Source: CAWDDA01 sp963813345 | Lineage (GTDB): Bacteria; Acidobacteriota; Blastocatellia; RBC074 | Assembly (NCBI GenBank): GCA_963813345.1 | Contig: CAWEYR010000031.1 | Coordinates: forward strand, 107,972 to 171,971 | Length of the DNA: 64,000 bases | Direction of reading: 5' to 3' | Part shown: positions 46,313 to 56,914 of the stretch, piece after piece | How the letters are laid out: the number at the start of each line of letters is the position of its first letter | Position numbering within the stretch: the first letter of the stretch is position 1 | The notes under the pieces: generated by a model | The model's database searches: none | Seen by the model: the letters and a program-made list of their open reading frames with translations, nothing else | Told to the model about the DNA's origin: nothing | Translations under genes and position numbers: made by a program

Positions 46313-48156
46313 ATGCATGATCGTACGCGGTGGAAGATTCACGTCGTGGCGTGTCTTGTCGGACTTGCGGTGGCCGCCGGATGTGACCGCAAAGAACCAG
46401 CACCGGCTGGTACCCCCAGCGCTCCATCCCCAGTACGACCGCGGCGCTGCCTCGGCAGTCCGTCTCGGCCAGGGATGGAACGCACAGGAAGCGGAGGAGT
46501 TCTATTACACGCCACAAGGCTCACAACTGATCCCCTACGCCTGGTTTCTGGCGCTGGAGGTCAAAGACCGCGAGACCTTGTTTCGAGACAACAGTCACAT
46601 GGCACAGCTCGGGTACATCACGGCGTCCCCCGATTCAGGCCGGAATCCCGACGGCCTTCCTGTCGGGTTCGTCCAGGATTCCGGTACCGAGCCACTGCTG
46701 ACATCCGCTAACGACATCGGATCGCCCTCCCCGCCGCCGTACGACCGGCCCGGCCGGGCGCACCGGCGGTTCGACGAAATGGCTGGGGATCACTTGCGCG
46801 GCATGTCATACCGGTGAGCTGCGTCATGGCGCTGAGACGTTTCGGATCGACGGCGGACCGGCCATGGCCGATCACGAGTCCTTTGCCGTCGAGCTGGCGC
46901 TCTCTCTGGAAGCGACGCACCGCGACGACGCGAAATTCACCCGCTTCGCGCAGCGCGTGCTCGGCGCGTCATACAACAGCGGAGTTGCGAGCACGCTCAG
47001 AGCGGACCTCAAGGCCTACACGGACTCGTTCAAGCAGGCAGTGGCGCGCAATGCCCCGCCGCACCCGTACGGATTCGCACGACTGGATGCATTCGGCGCG
47101 ATTCTCAATCAGGTCACGGAAGTAGCTCTCGGAATCCCCGGCAACCATGGCGCGTCGGACGCTCCGGTCAGCTTTCCCTTCCTCTGGGGAGCGCCGGCGC
47201 TCGACTGGGTGCAGTGGAATGGATCCGTCGACAATCCGCTCGCCCGGAACGTCGGCGAGGTCATGGGCGTCTACGGAAACTTCACGCTCGACCCTGTGCC
47301 ACCGGAAAAACAATTCACGTCGAGCGTGAACCTTCGCAATCTCCACCGCATGGAAGAGCAGCTGTCACGGCTCTCGGCGCCACAGTGGCCGGAACAGCAC
47401 TTCGGTGCCATCGACAAGGCGAAAGCGGACGCCGGGAGAGAGCTGTACGCGCGTACCTGCAAGAAGTGCCATTTTGTTCGCGACAGCAGCGGCTCGTTCC
47501 CGATGACCGAACCAAACAAGTTCGGCAAGCAGTTCGTCCGAACGGTCATGGTTCCGGCTCGCACGATCGGAACCGACCCGACCATGGTGAAGAACTTCGG
47601 GCGCATGGCCGACCCCGGGGTACTACGGCCGTTGCTGCCCCAGGAACTACGCGACGCCCCGAAAGTGCCGGCGCCGCTGCTATTGGGCATGGCGGATCGC
47701 GCGGTGATCCAGCGTGGCCTCGCGGGTCTGCAGCCCCCGGCCACACAAGACGAGCTTCTCGCAATGACGGGATACCGCGATCCAGCGGCCCGGCCGCCCA
47801 ACCCGGCCGCATACAAGGCCCGTCCACTCGACGGTGTCTGGGCGACGGCGCCCTTTTTGCACAACGGTTCGGTGCCGAACCTCTACCAACTGCTCCTGCC
47901 CGCGAAAGATCGGATCAAGACCTTTCACCTCGGGAGTCGCGAATTCGATTCCGTCAACGTCGGGTTCTCCACGCAGCCCTCCCCCGGCAGTTTCGAGTTT
48001 CGCATTGAAGGTCCGGACGGCAAGCCGATCCCAGGGAATTCCAACGCGGGCCACGAAGGCTTGTACTACACGCAGATACGCGAGGGTGCCACGAATCGCG
48101 ACTTCACCGACACGGAACGTCGGGCGCTGATCGAATACCTGAAAACCCTCCGTTGA
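46313..48156 (+). CDS. Di-heme c-type cytochrome lipoprotein, RoxA/RoxB-like (two frameshifts)
   Basis: About 614 residues. The ATG at 46313 follows GGGAGG; the signal ends in a lipobox (LAVAAGC), so it is a probable lipoprotein. Two frame changes, near 46430 and 46720-46780, restore EEFYYTPQGSQLIPYAWFLA, LEVKDRETLFRDNSHMAQLG and NPDGLPVGFVQDSG. Two heme motifs then fall in one frame: CAACH (46795-46809) and CKKCH (47458-47472). Motifs such as FRIDGGPAMADHESF, YPFGFARLDAFGAILNQV-like text and PVSFPFLWGAPALDWVQWNG recall the rubber oxygenase RoxA/RoxB group, a branch of di-heme peroxidase-like proteins. Polyisoprene cleavage is possible but not shown; a general di-heme peroxidase is the alternative. 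Confidence 0.72.
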
Positions 48157-48412
48157 GGGCAGCGGACCGCGCGCGTTGAACAGCCGCCCCTCGGCCTCCG
48201 CATCCAGGAGGAACGGGCGAGATCCGATCGCGAGCCAATCGTGTCGGTTGTTGAACCGGCTATGCTGCTGGAGTACCCACGCCTCGAGCTTTTTCACTTT
48301 TTCTACCAACACCTCACAAAGACTTAAGATCGACAGCTTATAGTGGCGCGGTTCGTCTCTGAACAAATCAAGCTTCTATTCTGATCGCACGACGTTGAAT
48401 CGAGGAGATACT

Positions 48413-51400
48413 GTGAGCAAAGAACTGTCCAAACTTGTTGCCTTCCTGCTTATCGTTGCCATCGTCTTCAGCACGGTCCCAAGCCTTTCAGTTCGACATG
48501 TGCAGGCAGTGCCAGGCCGAGGTGTTACCAGGGCCGCAGCACCCGTTACCTCCGTTGATCTGTCCACCTATGTCCGGATCGGTCGGTTCGATCTGCCCGA
48601 ACCGACGCGGACCGCCCATCCACCCAACAGCGTACTGGCACAAGAAGCTTCGGGAGTAACCTACAACTGGGATACCGATACGTTGTTCGTGGTCGGCGAC
48701 GCCGGGACGTCAGTCGTGCAGGTCACGAAGACCGGACAACTGATCAACTCCATGACTTTGGCCCCGGGTTCAAGCCCTCAAGGTACGGACTTTTTCGATC
48801 CTGAAGGAATTACTTATGTTGGCGATGGCAAGTTCGTTCTGGTAGAGGAGAGAGATCGGCAGGCCAATTTGTTCACGTATGCGGCCGGCGGCATTCTGCA
48901 TAGAGCCGACGCGCAAACCGTCAAGCTCGGCACTACGATCGGAAACATTGGGCTGGAAGGCCTCTCTTATGACCCGCTGACGAGCGGGTTCATTTTCGTC
49001 AAAGAGGCGGACCCCATATCAATCTTCCAAACAGGTATTGATTTCGTAGCCAAAACCGCGACCAACGGCTCGCCGACAGCGACGAGTTCGACCAACCTGT
49101 TCAATCCGCCTTTGGCAAACCTGGCGGACTTCTCTGATGTCTTCGCGCTGTCGAATCTGCCGTCACTGAGCGGACAACCCGATAACAGCCATCTGCTGGT
49201 GCTGAGCCAGGAATCAGGTCAGATCGTGAACATCGACCGATCCGGAAACGTCTCCAGCTGGCTGACGATTGTCGCCGATCCGGGTAATCCTTTGTCAGTT
49301 GCTGACCAGACACATGAAGGTCTCACGATGGATCGCGATGGCAATCTTTACGTGGTGAGCGAGAATGGCGGCGGTGATTTTGACCATCCGCAGCTTTGGG
49401 TTTATGCACCGTCCACCGCCCCGAACCAGGCGCCAGGTGCAGTAACGCTGAGGAATGCTGTCACTTCGATTCCGGAGAATACCAGCACGGCGGCGCCCGT
49501 TAAGTTGGCTGACATTGTCGTGACCGATGATGGAATCGGGCGCAACCAGTTGACTGTGACAGGACCGGACGCCAGTTTCTTTCAGATTATCGGGACTGCG
49601 TTGTATCTGAGATCTGGAACAGCGCTCAGTTCCACCTTCAAGCCCATCTACAGCGTCGCCGTCAATGTGGACGACCCAGCGGTCGGCAGCACGCCGGATG
49701 CAACCGCCAGCTTGACCCTGCTGGTTACTGTAGCTACAGGTGGAACCGTCTTCACTCATCATTTCCGAGGTGGCGCCCTGGTCGAGCGGCAACAGCGCCC
49801 CAGCCTTCGCGTTGATTGGTTCGAGGTGACGAACATCGGCACTGCCACCGCGAACATCGCGGGCTGGAAGATGGATGACGATTCGCGCTCCTTCAACAAC
49901 GCTGTGGATTTGGCTGGCATCACCAGCATTGCTCCCGGCGAGTCGGTAATATTTATGGAAACCACGGATCTCGCAGGCAAGAGCGCCGCCTTCAGGACGC
50001 TTTGGTTCGGCGCGAACCCGCCGGCGAACCTGCAAATCGGAAGCTATAGCGGCGGAGGCGTTGGCCTCAGCACCGGAGGCGATGAGGTCAATCTCTTCAA
50101 CAGCGCAGGCGCGATACAGGCGGGTGTGGCCTTTGGCGCTTCTCCCGCTGGCCCCTCCTTTCCCACCTTTGATAATGCGGCAGGACTGAACAACGCCACC
50201 ATTTCGCTCCTGAGTGCGGCGGGTATCAAGGGCGCGTTCGTCGCGGCCAATGACAGCGCTGAAATAGGCTCTCCCGGGACCATCGGCGCTGCGCCAGTAC
50301 CCATTGTCAGCATCACGGCTACCGACGCCAACGCGAAGGAAACAGGGAATGACACGGGTATTTTTCGCATCTCTCGCACCGGCAGCACGGTTGGTCCGTT
50401 GACCGTCAACTACACCATCGCAACTGGCCCAGGACAAGCGACGAGCGCTGATTACACGCCAACGCTCACGGGCGCGGAAACGATCCCTGCCGGGCAGTCG
50501 TTTGTCGACATCACGATTACGCCGGTGAACGACAACCTGGTAGAAGGCAATGAAACGGTAACACTGACACTCGGAGACACGGGCAGTTACGATGTCGGTG
50601 CGAATGGAACCGCGACCATCACCATCGCTGACCGCCCGAACCAGACGATCAGTTTCAATCAGCTGGCTAACAAGACTTTCGGCGATCCCCCGTTCACAGT
50701 GTCGGCTACCGCGAGTTCCGGTCTACCGGTGTCATTCGCGGCTAACGGCCTCTGCACGGTGCAAGGAGCTGTGGTCACACTCACGGGAGCCGGAAGCTGT
50801 ACCATCACTGCCTCACAGGCGGGCGATGCCAACTTCAACCCTGCTCCGGAGGTCCCGCGGACTTTCTCGATAGCGCGAGCAGAGACAACGACTATGATCA
50901 TCACCGATACGCCTGATCCATCTGTGGTGGACCAGCAGGTGACAGTCAATTATACGGTTTCTGCTAAAGCTCCGGGCACCGGTATACCTACAGGCAATGT
51001 CACAATAACTGATGGGGTGGATTCCTGCACCGGAACTGTGGCTGCGGGTAGTTGTGTCCTGGCTTTAAGCACAGTTGGCGCCAGGACATTGCGAGCTACC
51101 TATGAGGGAGACGCGAACTTCAATGCCAGTTCTTCACCTGACGAACCGCATCAAGTTCTTATTAGGATTGACCAGAGTTTTCCAGGCTTCGCTGATCCAG
51201 GAGACCAAATTACGATCACTGTTACTGGCAATGGATTCGTGCCGCAGTCTAAGATCAGCATTGAAGGCCTGGGGCTGACGATCTTAACAAGGTACGTATC
51301 AAGCACAAGACTGACGGCCACCGTCATAGTTTCCGCCAATGCCATCAGATCGGTGCGCGATGTCACGGTCACTAATCCTGACGGCAGCTCAGGCACTGCA

Positions 51401-51424
51401 GTGAACGCTTTCACAGTCAGATAG
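48413..51424 (+). CDS. Large secreted multidomain protein: SdiA-regulated propeller, lamin-tail, Calx-beta and Ig-like domains
   Basis: The protein has 1003 residues from a GTG that follows GAGGAGA; a TTG at 48395 is less likely. A signal peptide (residues 1-34) leads to an SdiA-regulated/YjiK-like propeller (about 50-335: EASGVTYNWDTDTLFVVGDA, THEGLTMDRDGNLYVVSENG), a cadherin-like segment, a lamin-tail domain (VDWFEVTNIGTATANIAGW), a Calx-beta domain (YTIATGPGQATSADYTPTL), two Ig-like repeats and a C-terminal IPT-like fold (TITVTGNGFVPQSKI). Around 49752-49805 two compensating indels garble a short stretch; the other frame reads SSLIISEVAPWSSGNSAP, as expected for a lamin tail. Probably a cell-surface adhesin or binding protein. 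Confidence 0.82.
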   Translation: MSKELSKLVAFLLIVAIVFSTVPSLSVRHVQAVPGRGVTRAAAPVTSVDLSTYVRIGRFDLPEPTRTAHPPNSVLAQEASGVTYNWDTDTLFVVGDAGTSVVQVTKTGQLINSMTLAPGSSPQGTDFFDPEGITYVGDGKFVLVEERDRQANLFTYAAGGILHRADAQTVKLGTTIGNIGLEGLSYDPLTSGFIFVKEADPISIFQTGIDFVAKTATNGSPTATSSTNLFNPPLANLADFSDVFALSNLPSLSGQPDNSHLLVLSQESGQIVNIDRSGNVSSWLTIVADPGNPLSVADQTHEGLTMDRDGNLYVVSENGGGDFDHPQLWVYAPSTAPNQAPGAVTLRNAVTSIPENTSTAAPVKLADIVVTDDGIGRNQLTVTGPDASFFQIIGTALYLRSGTALSSTFKPIYSVAVNVDDPAVGSTPDATASLTLLVTVATGGTVFTHHFRGGALVERQQRPSLRVDWFEVTNIGTATANIAGWKMDDDSRSFNNAVDLAGITSIAPGESVIFMETTDLAGKSAAFRTLWFGANPPANLQIGSYSGGGVGLSTGGDEVNLFNSAGAIQAGVAFGASPAGPSFPTFDNAAGLNNATISLLSAAGIKGAFVAANDSAEIGSPGTIGAAPVPIVSITATDANAKETGNDTGIFRISRTGSTVGPLTVNYTIATGPGQATSADYTPTLTGAETIPAGQSFVDITITPVNDNLVEGNETVTLTLGDTGSYDVGANGTATITIADRPNQTISFNQLANKTFGDPPFTVSATASSGLPVSFAANGLCTVQGAVVTLTGAGSCTITASQAGDANFNPAPEVPRTFSIARAETTTMIITDTPDPSVVDQQVTVNYTVSAKAPGTGIPTGNVTITDGVDSCTGTVAAGSCVLALSTVGARTLRATYEGDANFNASSSPDEPHQVLIRIDQSFPGFADPGDQITITVTGNGFVPQSKISIEGLGLTILTRYVSSTRLTATVIVSANAIRSVRDVTVTNPDGSSGTAVNAFTVR

Positions 51425-51528
51425 CGGCGAAACCCGGTGAGACCATAACCCGGATTTCATCGCGAGTGTCACGGCAGACGCGTTCGGGCTGAGGGTGATC
51501 CCAGCAGCGAGTTCACGGTCTCTCGCGG

Positions 51529-52026
51529 CTATTTAGTGTCGGCGCTATTGCCATAGATACCAGGGACCTTCCCGCCCATGGGGCGCAAGTAGGTGCTGAG
51601 CTGTCCGCGGTGGTGGACTGAATGCTTGGTCGTCATTGCCAGAAAGTTGATTCCGGGCGCTTTGATCATGCCGAGCAGGTCGATTACGGTGAGAAGTTTC
51701 TCGCCTGACATGGCGCGCACGCGACTAAGGGCAGCTGGAACCTTTTCGTTGTAACGGGCGACGGCGTCGGCTGGGCTCATGATACCGCAGGCATCAGAAT
51801 CGTCGGGCGGAGGCGTGAATTCGCCGTTCGCGATGCAGTTCAGCAGCCACTCGTCTTCAAGAGTAATGTGTCGGACGAGTCCGAGACTGGTCTTGGACTT
51901 CGCGTCCGGCTGGAAGTCTAGATGGTTGTCGGGAACTGCCGCGATAACGCGCATCGTAGTCTGCATTTCGTTTTCGAAATCCGCGATGAGAAAATCAGCC
52001 ACTATTCTGGCTTCTTGAGAATTCAT
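51529..52026 (-). CDS. DinB-family protein
   Basis: The protein has 165 residues from the ATG at 52026, which follows GAGGAGC; the frame is open further upstream to 52143 but without family text. DinB four-helix bundle with metal-site histidines: LVRHITLEDEWLLN (first His) and TTKHSVHHRGQLSTYLRPMG (last pair). DinB/YfiT-like proteins are metal-dependent, often thiol S-transferases (bacillithiol or mycothiol type) or of unknown function. It is flanked by two secreted/membrane protein genes on the other strand and seems to be a single-gene unit. Confidence 0.88.
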   Translation of the reverse strand: MNSQEARIVADFLIADFENEMQTTMRVIAAVPDNHLDFQPDAKSKTSLGLVRHITLEDEWLLNCIANGEFTPPPDDSDACGIMSPADAVARYNEKVPAALSRVRAMSGEKLLTVIDLLGMIKAPGINFLAMTTKHSVHHRGQLSTYLRPMGGKVPGIYGNSADTK

Positions 52027-52338
52027 GGGATGCTCCTCTTTCCTGGTAAATTTGCTCAGCCTTGGCTCTGAGCGAGACCTCGCCGTGTAGAATGGTCCGG
52101 TGTGAGACCCGGATGTGTAACGAACAGCCATCTCGTTATACATGAAATACGTATTGATGGAAAGATCATCAGAACGATGCCGAGTTCAGCCTCCTGTAAA
52201 CTTCCAATTCCGACTCCCGAAAGTTGCCGATAACAGCAAAGGCCCCGCGCTCCGCATTCGAAGGAGCGGATAGAACGGGTTGAATGTTGGACGGAGCATG
52301 GTTAATATGACGCGACCCGCACCGATCCTATTCTCCGT

Positions 52339-55053
52339 ATGCATGTCGCGAACAGCTCTTTTGCGCACCACGCCGCAAACTCCGGGAGAGCACAGGCCTT
52401 GAGAGCCGAAATCACTTGGTGGTATAAGCATCGTCTCAACATCGCAACGATTCTGCTCGTCGCTCTCTTCTTTCTGGCCTTTTTCTGGAGAACACTTTTT
52501 ACAGGCAAGTACCTCCTCTACGGCGATCCACTGGTCTATTCCCTTCCGCTGCGCACCACTGCGTGGGGAATGATCAAACAGGGCATACTGCCGCTATGGA
52601 CGCCACTCCTCTTTTCCGGCTACCCACTCCTCTCGATGGCGCAACTGGGCCTTGCTTACCCATTGACCTGGGGATATCTCTTCCTGCCGAACTACTGGGC
52701 TGAACAGGTCTATTGCTTTACCCCATTTCTCCTCTCGCCCCTCTTCACCTTCGCATATGCGCGCGAGATTGGCCGTAGCCGGACCGCGTCACTTCTTGCG
52801 GGACTGAGTTTTGGTTATGGCGGGTTCATGGCTGGACCGATTGCGCTCAACGGAATGCTCTCAAACGCCGTCATGTGGATGCCGCTGGTATTGATCGCAC
52901 TCGAGAGAAGCCGGCGTCGAGGTTTTATCCCCTGCCTGCTGCTGGCAAGTGGCGCCTACACGATGTCTGTCCTGACGGGGATCGGACAGGGTTTTGTCTA
53001 TTCAGGGATTGTTGCCGCGCTCTATGCCGCTTTCCTGGCTCTGACCTGGCGCGACACTGCAGGTTCGGGGTCGAGCTGGCGAGCTCGGTTGCTTTTCTGG
53101 CCGCGATGGAAGCCGGTCGCTGTCGTTGTGATCTCAAGCGCGATAGCGGCCGGTATTGCAGCCTTTCAGATACTTGAAACGCTTCGCGCAGCGCGAAGAA
53201 GTGTCCGCAAGACCATCAGCTACGAAACCTTTAGCGAAGGTGAGTTTTCAGTCTCTCTCGCATGGAAGTCGCTCCTTGAACCGCTCAATCATCATATCGA
53301 CGTGACCACGTACATCGCACCGCTGGCGCTGATACTTGCAGTCATCGGATGCATTGTTGCTGTGCGCAGAATTGGTGATGACCCGCGGCCGGTCTTCTGG
53401 TTGGGTATTGCGGTGTTGGCGTGGGTTCTCATGCTTGGAAAGGCGACACATACTCAATCCGCTGATCTATCACATTCCATTCCTGAACCGATTCCGAGTC
53501 CCATCCCGTCACGCGTTTGAATGGACGTTTGCGGTCGCCATCCTCGCGGCCTATGGCTGGGACGTCCTGCGCGAGCGGGGACTTCGTCTGGCTGCTCCGA
53601 GAACTGAGCGGCGAACCATCGTCATTGTCGTGACAGCCTTTCTGCTTTGCGTCATCGCGGCCGTCTTCTGGTATCTATCGAGTCATCCGGATGCCGGCTC
53701 ATTCAATCCAACGCCATCGGGTTTCCATGCACCCTACGTTTTGTGGAAATTGCTACTCGCCGTTCTGACGTTTGTGGTGGTATGGCTGGGAACTCAGATA
53801 GTTGGAGAACGTTGGCGTACCGGGTTGCTTATCGCAACAATCCTGCTGGCGTGTTTCATCGAACCATACATCCTCATTGCGAGATGGGATAGCGGCTACT
53901 ACCTTTCGCCGGAGCGCATGTTCAAGCCGGGAACAGCAACGGCTCTTTTTCACGCAATTTCCACCGGAGCAGAATCGCGTCTTCACCGAGGACAGGCCAT
54001 ACGTCGATCTGAACGTTCCATATGCGCGAATTGACGAGCCAAACATCACGGCTCTGCACGGTGTGCATAATGTGGATGGATACGAGCCGTTTGTGATGGA
54101 GCGATATAGTGTGGCGCTGGGGGACGGGCGATGGAACGATGTCAAACCCGTCATCAGCATCGCTCCCAACCCTGAGTCTGATGAGTCCTGCCTCTCACGT
54201 CCTGGATCTGCTCAACACAACCTATGTCACCTCGTTCGCTCTCCCTGGCTCTACTGCGGCACGGCTTCTGAGCACAAGGGCAACTGATCCAAAGACCGCC
54301 TTACCAGCGCCTCAGTCCGAACGCTGGGAGATAGTGCATGCCGAGGACTACCTTGTGATCCTCAGTAACCGCAAGGCACTTCCACGCGTTTGGCTGGTCG
54401 ATCGCGCCGAGTCTGTCAACGGTGTCGAGGCGCTCCGCCGCATCCGGGGCGAGAGTCAAATCCCATTCGATCCGCGACGCACTGCGCTCCTCGAAGTCCC
54501 GCGAAGCGAACTTCCGCTTCTGCCGGGTGTTGGTTTATCTCCGGATTCGGGGGCCCGAGTGGTGAAGTATGAGCCGGCGCGACTGATCATTGAGACCACA
54601 GCAAATCAGCCTTCTGTCCTGGTTGTCAGTGAGATGTGGTATCCGGGATGGGTCGCGACGCTTGATGGCATCCCAACACCTATTCACGCGACCAACTTTC
54701 TGCTTCGTGGTGTCGTCCTGCCGCCGGGCGTGCACCGCATTGAAATGCGATACACGGCGCCGGCGGCTCGTGTAGGCGCCATGATCTCGATCTTCACCCT
54801 GCTACTCGTCATTGCTCTCGCCATCGTCGATATCCGCCGGCAGCGACGAAACTCCAAACCACCATACCGGAGCACGAAGAGCCAACAAGATAGCAAACAG
54901 TCCCGGCTGGCCCGGCTCGCTGGTCTCATGGTCCAATCGAAGCGGATGCGCTCGAAACATCAAGGATGCGGTCTTATCTATGTCGAAACCAAAGCTGAGG
55001 TTGACGGCCCAACAAAAGGCGGAGAAGAAGCGCCGCGCTCAGGAATACAATGA
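52339..55053 (+). CDS. YfhO-like multi-pass membrane protein (three frameshifts)
   Basis: About 900 codons. Breaks near 53450, 53965 and 54175 join cleanly (LMLGK to RHILNPLIYHIPFLNRFR; TALFH then FPPEQNRVFTEDRPYVDLN; then SHVLDLLNTTYVTSFALPG). N-terminal and middle parts carry many helices and LLYGDPLVYSLPLRTTAWGM, GILPLWTPLLFSGYPLLSMA, the YfhO-like pattern. The C-terminal beta domain has VLVVSEMWYPGWVATLDGIP and LLRGVVLPPGVHRIEMRY. It resembles the gene at 27885-30246 in layout. A role in lipid-linked glycosylation at the membrane is inferred from YfhO relatives. The last about 70 codons are basic, overlap the next small ORF and may not be native. Confidence 0.8.
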
Positions 55054-55208
55054 CAGTCTTCGTTGGTGGGAGACAGAAGCGAGTTAAGCGCCCACCGACG
55101 ATCGATGGGATGAGTGTGGATGAGTTCATCCGCAACAATGCTGACCCTCTCTGGTACCACCAGAACGAGATGTGGGAAGAAATCGAAGTGGACAAAGAGA
55201 GTGAGTGA
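54980..55208 (+). CDS. Small conserved-looking protein, probably one gene with a frameshift
   Basis: Two overlapping small frames fit one protein: ATG 54980 gives MSKPKLRLTAQQKAEKKRRA then QEYNDSLRWWETEAS; ATG 55050 gives MTVFVGGRQKRVKRPPTIDG, MSVDEFIRNNADPLWYHQNE and MWEEIEVDKESE, stopping at 55208. The joint would be near 55070. The acidic Trp-rich end (NADPLWYHQNEMWE) looks like a conserved small-protein motif, but I cannot name a family. It lies just downstream of the convergent Fic gene. Confidence 0.5.
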
Positions 55209-55247
55209 CGGCTTGTTCGCGTAACCAGTGCGGCGAGTAGGAGAGCG

Positions 55248-56652
55248 TTAAGGTGTGCCGCGAACAGCGGCCTGCCAAGCCTGGTACTCTGATGGCCGCA
55301 ACCGGAAGCGGGCATAGTTACCTTCGTGTAAGTTCTCTAATTCCCTCATCGCCATTCGAACGAAATCGTCCAAGTGCTCCGTCGGCACTTGGTCTGCTAC
55401 GGCTGCGGTGACTTCTTCTACTGTTGGTCGCGCAAGACTCCGCACTATGTGGCCCACCACTTCAGTGAGTTCATTACGGAATCTCAACCTGAATTTGTCG
55501 GGTTGCCCCAGTGACTGACTTAGCGCGGCGTAGCGCTGGCACGATCGGTCATACGCCCATACAAACACATCCACCAACAACTCAACGCGATTCAGTTCGT
55601 AGACTCCGAGCAGGCCGTCGATGTACGCCCGGTCCGAGACATCCACAAATGAAAGAGGACACAGATTGTGGCGAATGAGCGGAATATTTGCCGCCAGGCG
55701 CGAGACACGTTTGTTTACGTCCTCGAAGGGCTGCAGGTACGGAAGATGAACCATCGCAAAGAACGATTGCTCGAAAGGCTCACGGATGGCAGCGGCTGTA
55801 TCCACGACCTGCTGAAAACAATCCTCTACCAACTGCGGCACTTCTAGCGGGTGATAGACCGAGTCTTTGATTCCAACGCCTATGCGGCGCAATCGTCCGC
55901 TTGCGCCAGGGTCCGGCATCAGGTTGTCCGAGAGCAGCGCATGGAGGTTGAGAATCGTTTGCCGGTTGAAAGCCAGTTCATCGCCGGATTCGACCAGAAA
56001 CTCGATAGCCGCTTTGTGATTCAGGATCATCTGGGTCTCGGCAGCATCTTTGCCCTCTGCTGCCTGGCCGAGTTCGATGAGCCGCTTCGTGTCGAGCAGC
56101 GAATAGGTGTTGCCTTCGAGTCGTGACGATGCCCAGGATAGATCCACCAGCAGGCGATCCAGAATATGTCGCGCGTAGGTACCCGCCGGCCTCTCGGCGT
56201 CGGGAGTGCGGCCGATGCGGTTGAGATGCGCAATCATTTCTGAACTCAAATAGCTACTTTCGTTGGGTCTGTACTTGTCCAGGAATTCGCGGTTGTATCC
56301 AACGGGAGTTCGTTCACGCAGAGGTCTGCGCACCGACTGGCGTACGGCGATGCCTGAGGGCGAGAACGCAAAGGAATCCTCCTCTATCTTGACCTCGACT
56401 GGCGACGGGCGAAGAAGGTAGCGGGTTGATCGTCCACTACCCTTAGTTATCAGCAGGCCAGCCGCGACAAACTGCGATAGGCGCCTTTGGAGCGAACGCC
56501 GACTGACTTCTGCCACCAAGCAAACGGTAGAGTGCGTCGATCCCAATTCCCGTGCCGGCATCCTTTGTTTGCCGCAGCAATTCATCATCAATTGTATCAG
56601 GCAGCTTTTTGGGCATGTTTTCGTTGGCGCGATTAAATCTTTTTCGCGCCAT
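55248..56652 (-). CDS. Fic-family protein with N-terminal winged helix and HPF to QPF change (one frameshift)
   Basis: About 467 residues. The frame changes near 56515, joining IDALYRLLGG to VSRRSLQRRLSQFVAAGLL, a winged helix-turn-helix (residues about 25-75). The Fic core has the N-terminal inhibitory motif SSRLEGNTYS and the active-site loop YLQPFEDVNKRVSRLAAN, where the usual His of HPFxxGN[G/K]R is Gln. This variant group keeps the fold but lacks the catalytic His, so AMP transfer of the standard kind is unlikely. It may act as a DNA-binding regulator or toxin partner. Five GGCGCGA motifs precede it. Start at 56652 or MPKK at 56616. Confidence 0.8.
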
Positions 56653-56718
56653 TCAAACTTATCACATTTGGCGCGATTATGGTATTCGCGCCAACCGAGG
56701 GCATCCTTTTGGCGCGAT
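56624..56718. promoter_or_regulatory. Operator-like array of five TTTGGCGCGATT motifs
   Basis: Copies of TTGGCGCGATT alternate in orientation: 56624-56634 (forward), 56641-56653 (inverted, TTTTCGCGCCATT), 56667-56678 (forward), 56685-56694 (inverted), 56707-56718 (forward). Spacing is about 17-25 bases. They cover the start and promoter of the Fic gene, which has its own winged helix, so autoregulation is likely. Confidence 0.7.
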
Positions 56719-56826
56719 TGCCGCATCCTCCCCGATATTCTAAAATAATGGGTAGTTCGACGGCCACTGAAAGAAGAATCCCTTAATTGCAGGGCGAAAG
56801 CAAAGCAAAGTACTTAAACTTGAATG

Positions 56827-56900
56827 AAAGCACTTGACAGCACTAGCAAGTAATAGTATTCTCCGTTTGTGAGTAGTTCGCTTTGCAAACTAGTGCTTTC
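56827..56900 (+). promoter_or_regulatory. Promoter with flanking inverted repeat before the RHH gene
   Basis: TTGACA at 56834-56839 and TATTCT at 56857-56862 (17-base spacer) form a good sigma-70-type promoter. GAAAGCACT (56827-56835) and AGTGCTTTC (56892-56900) are inverted copies flanking it, a likely operator for the encoded ribbon-helix-helix protein. Confidence 0.6.
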
Positions 56901-56914
56901 AAGAGGAGATGAAC

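Noticed and set aside
47271..47864. Long minus-strand open frames inside the cytochrome gene
   Set aside because: They are shadows of a GC-rich gene; both heme motifs and family text are on the plus strand.
49295..50437. 380-codon minus-strand open frame inside the lamin-tail protein
   Set aside because: Arg/Gly-rich antisense shadow with no domain; the plus frame has clear Calx-beta and lamin-tail motifs.
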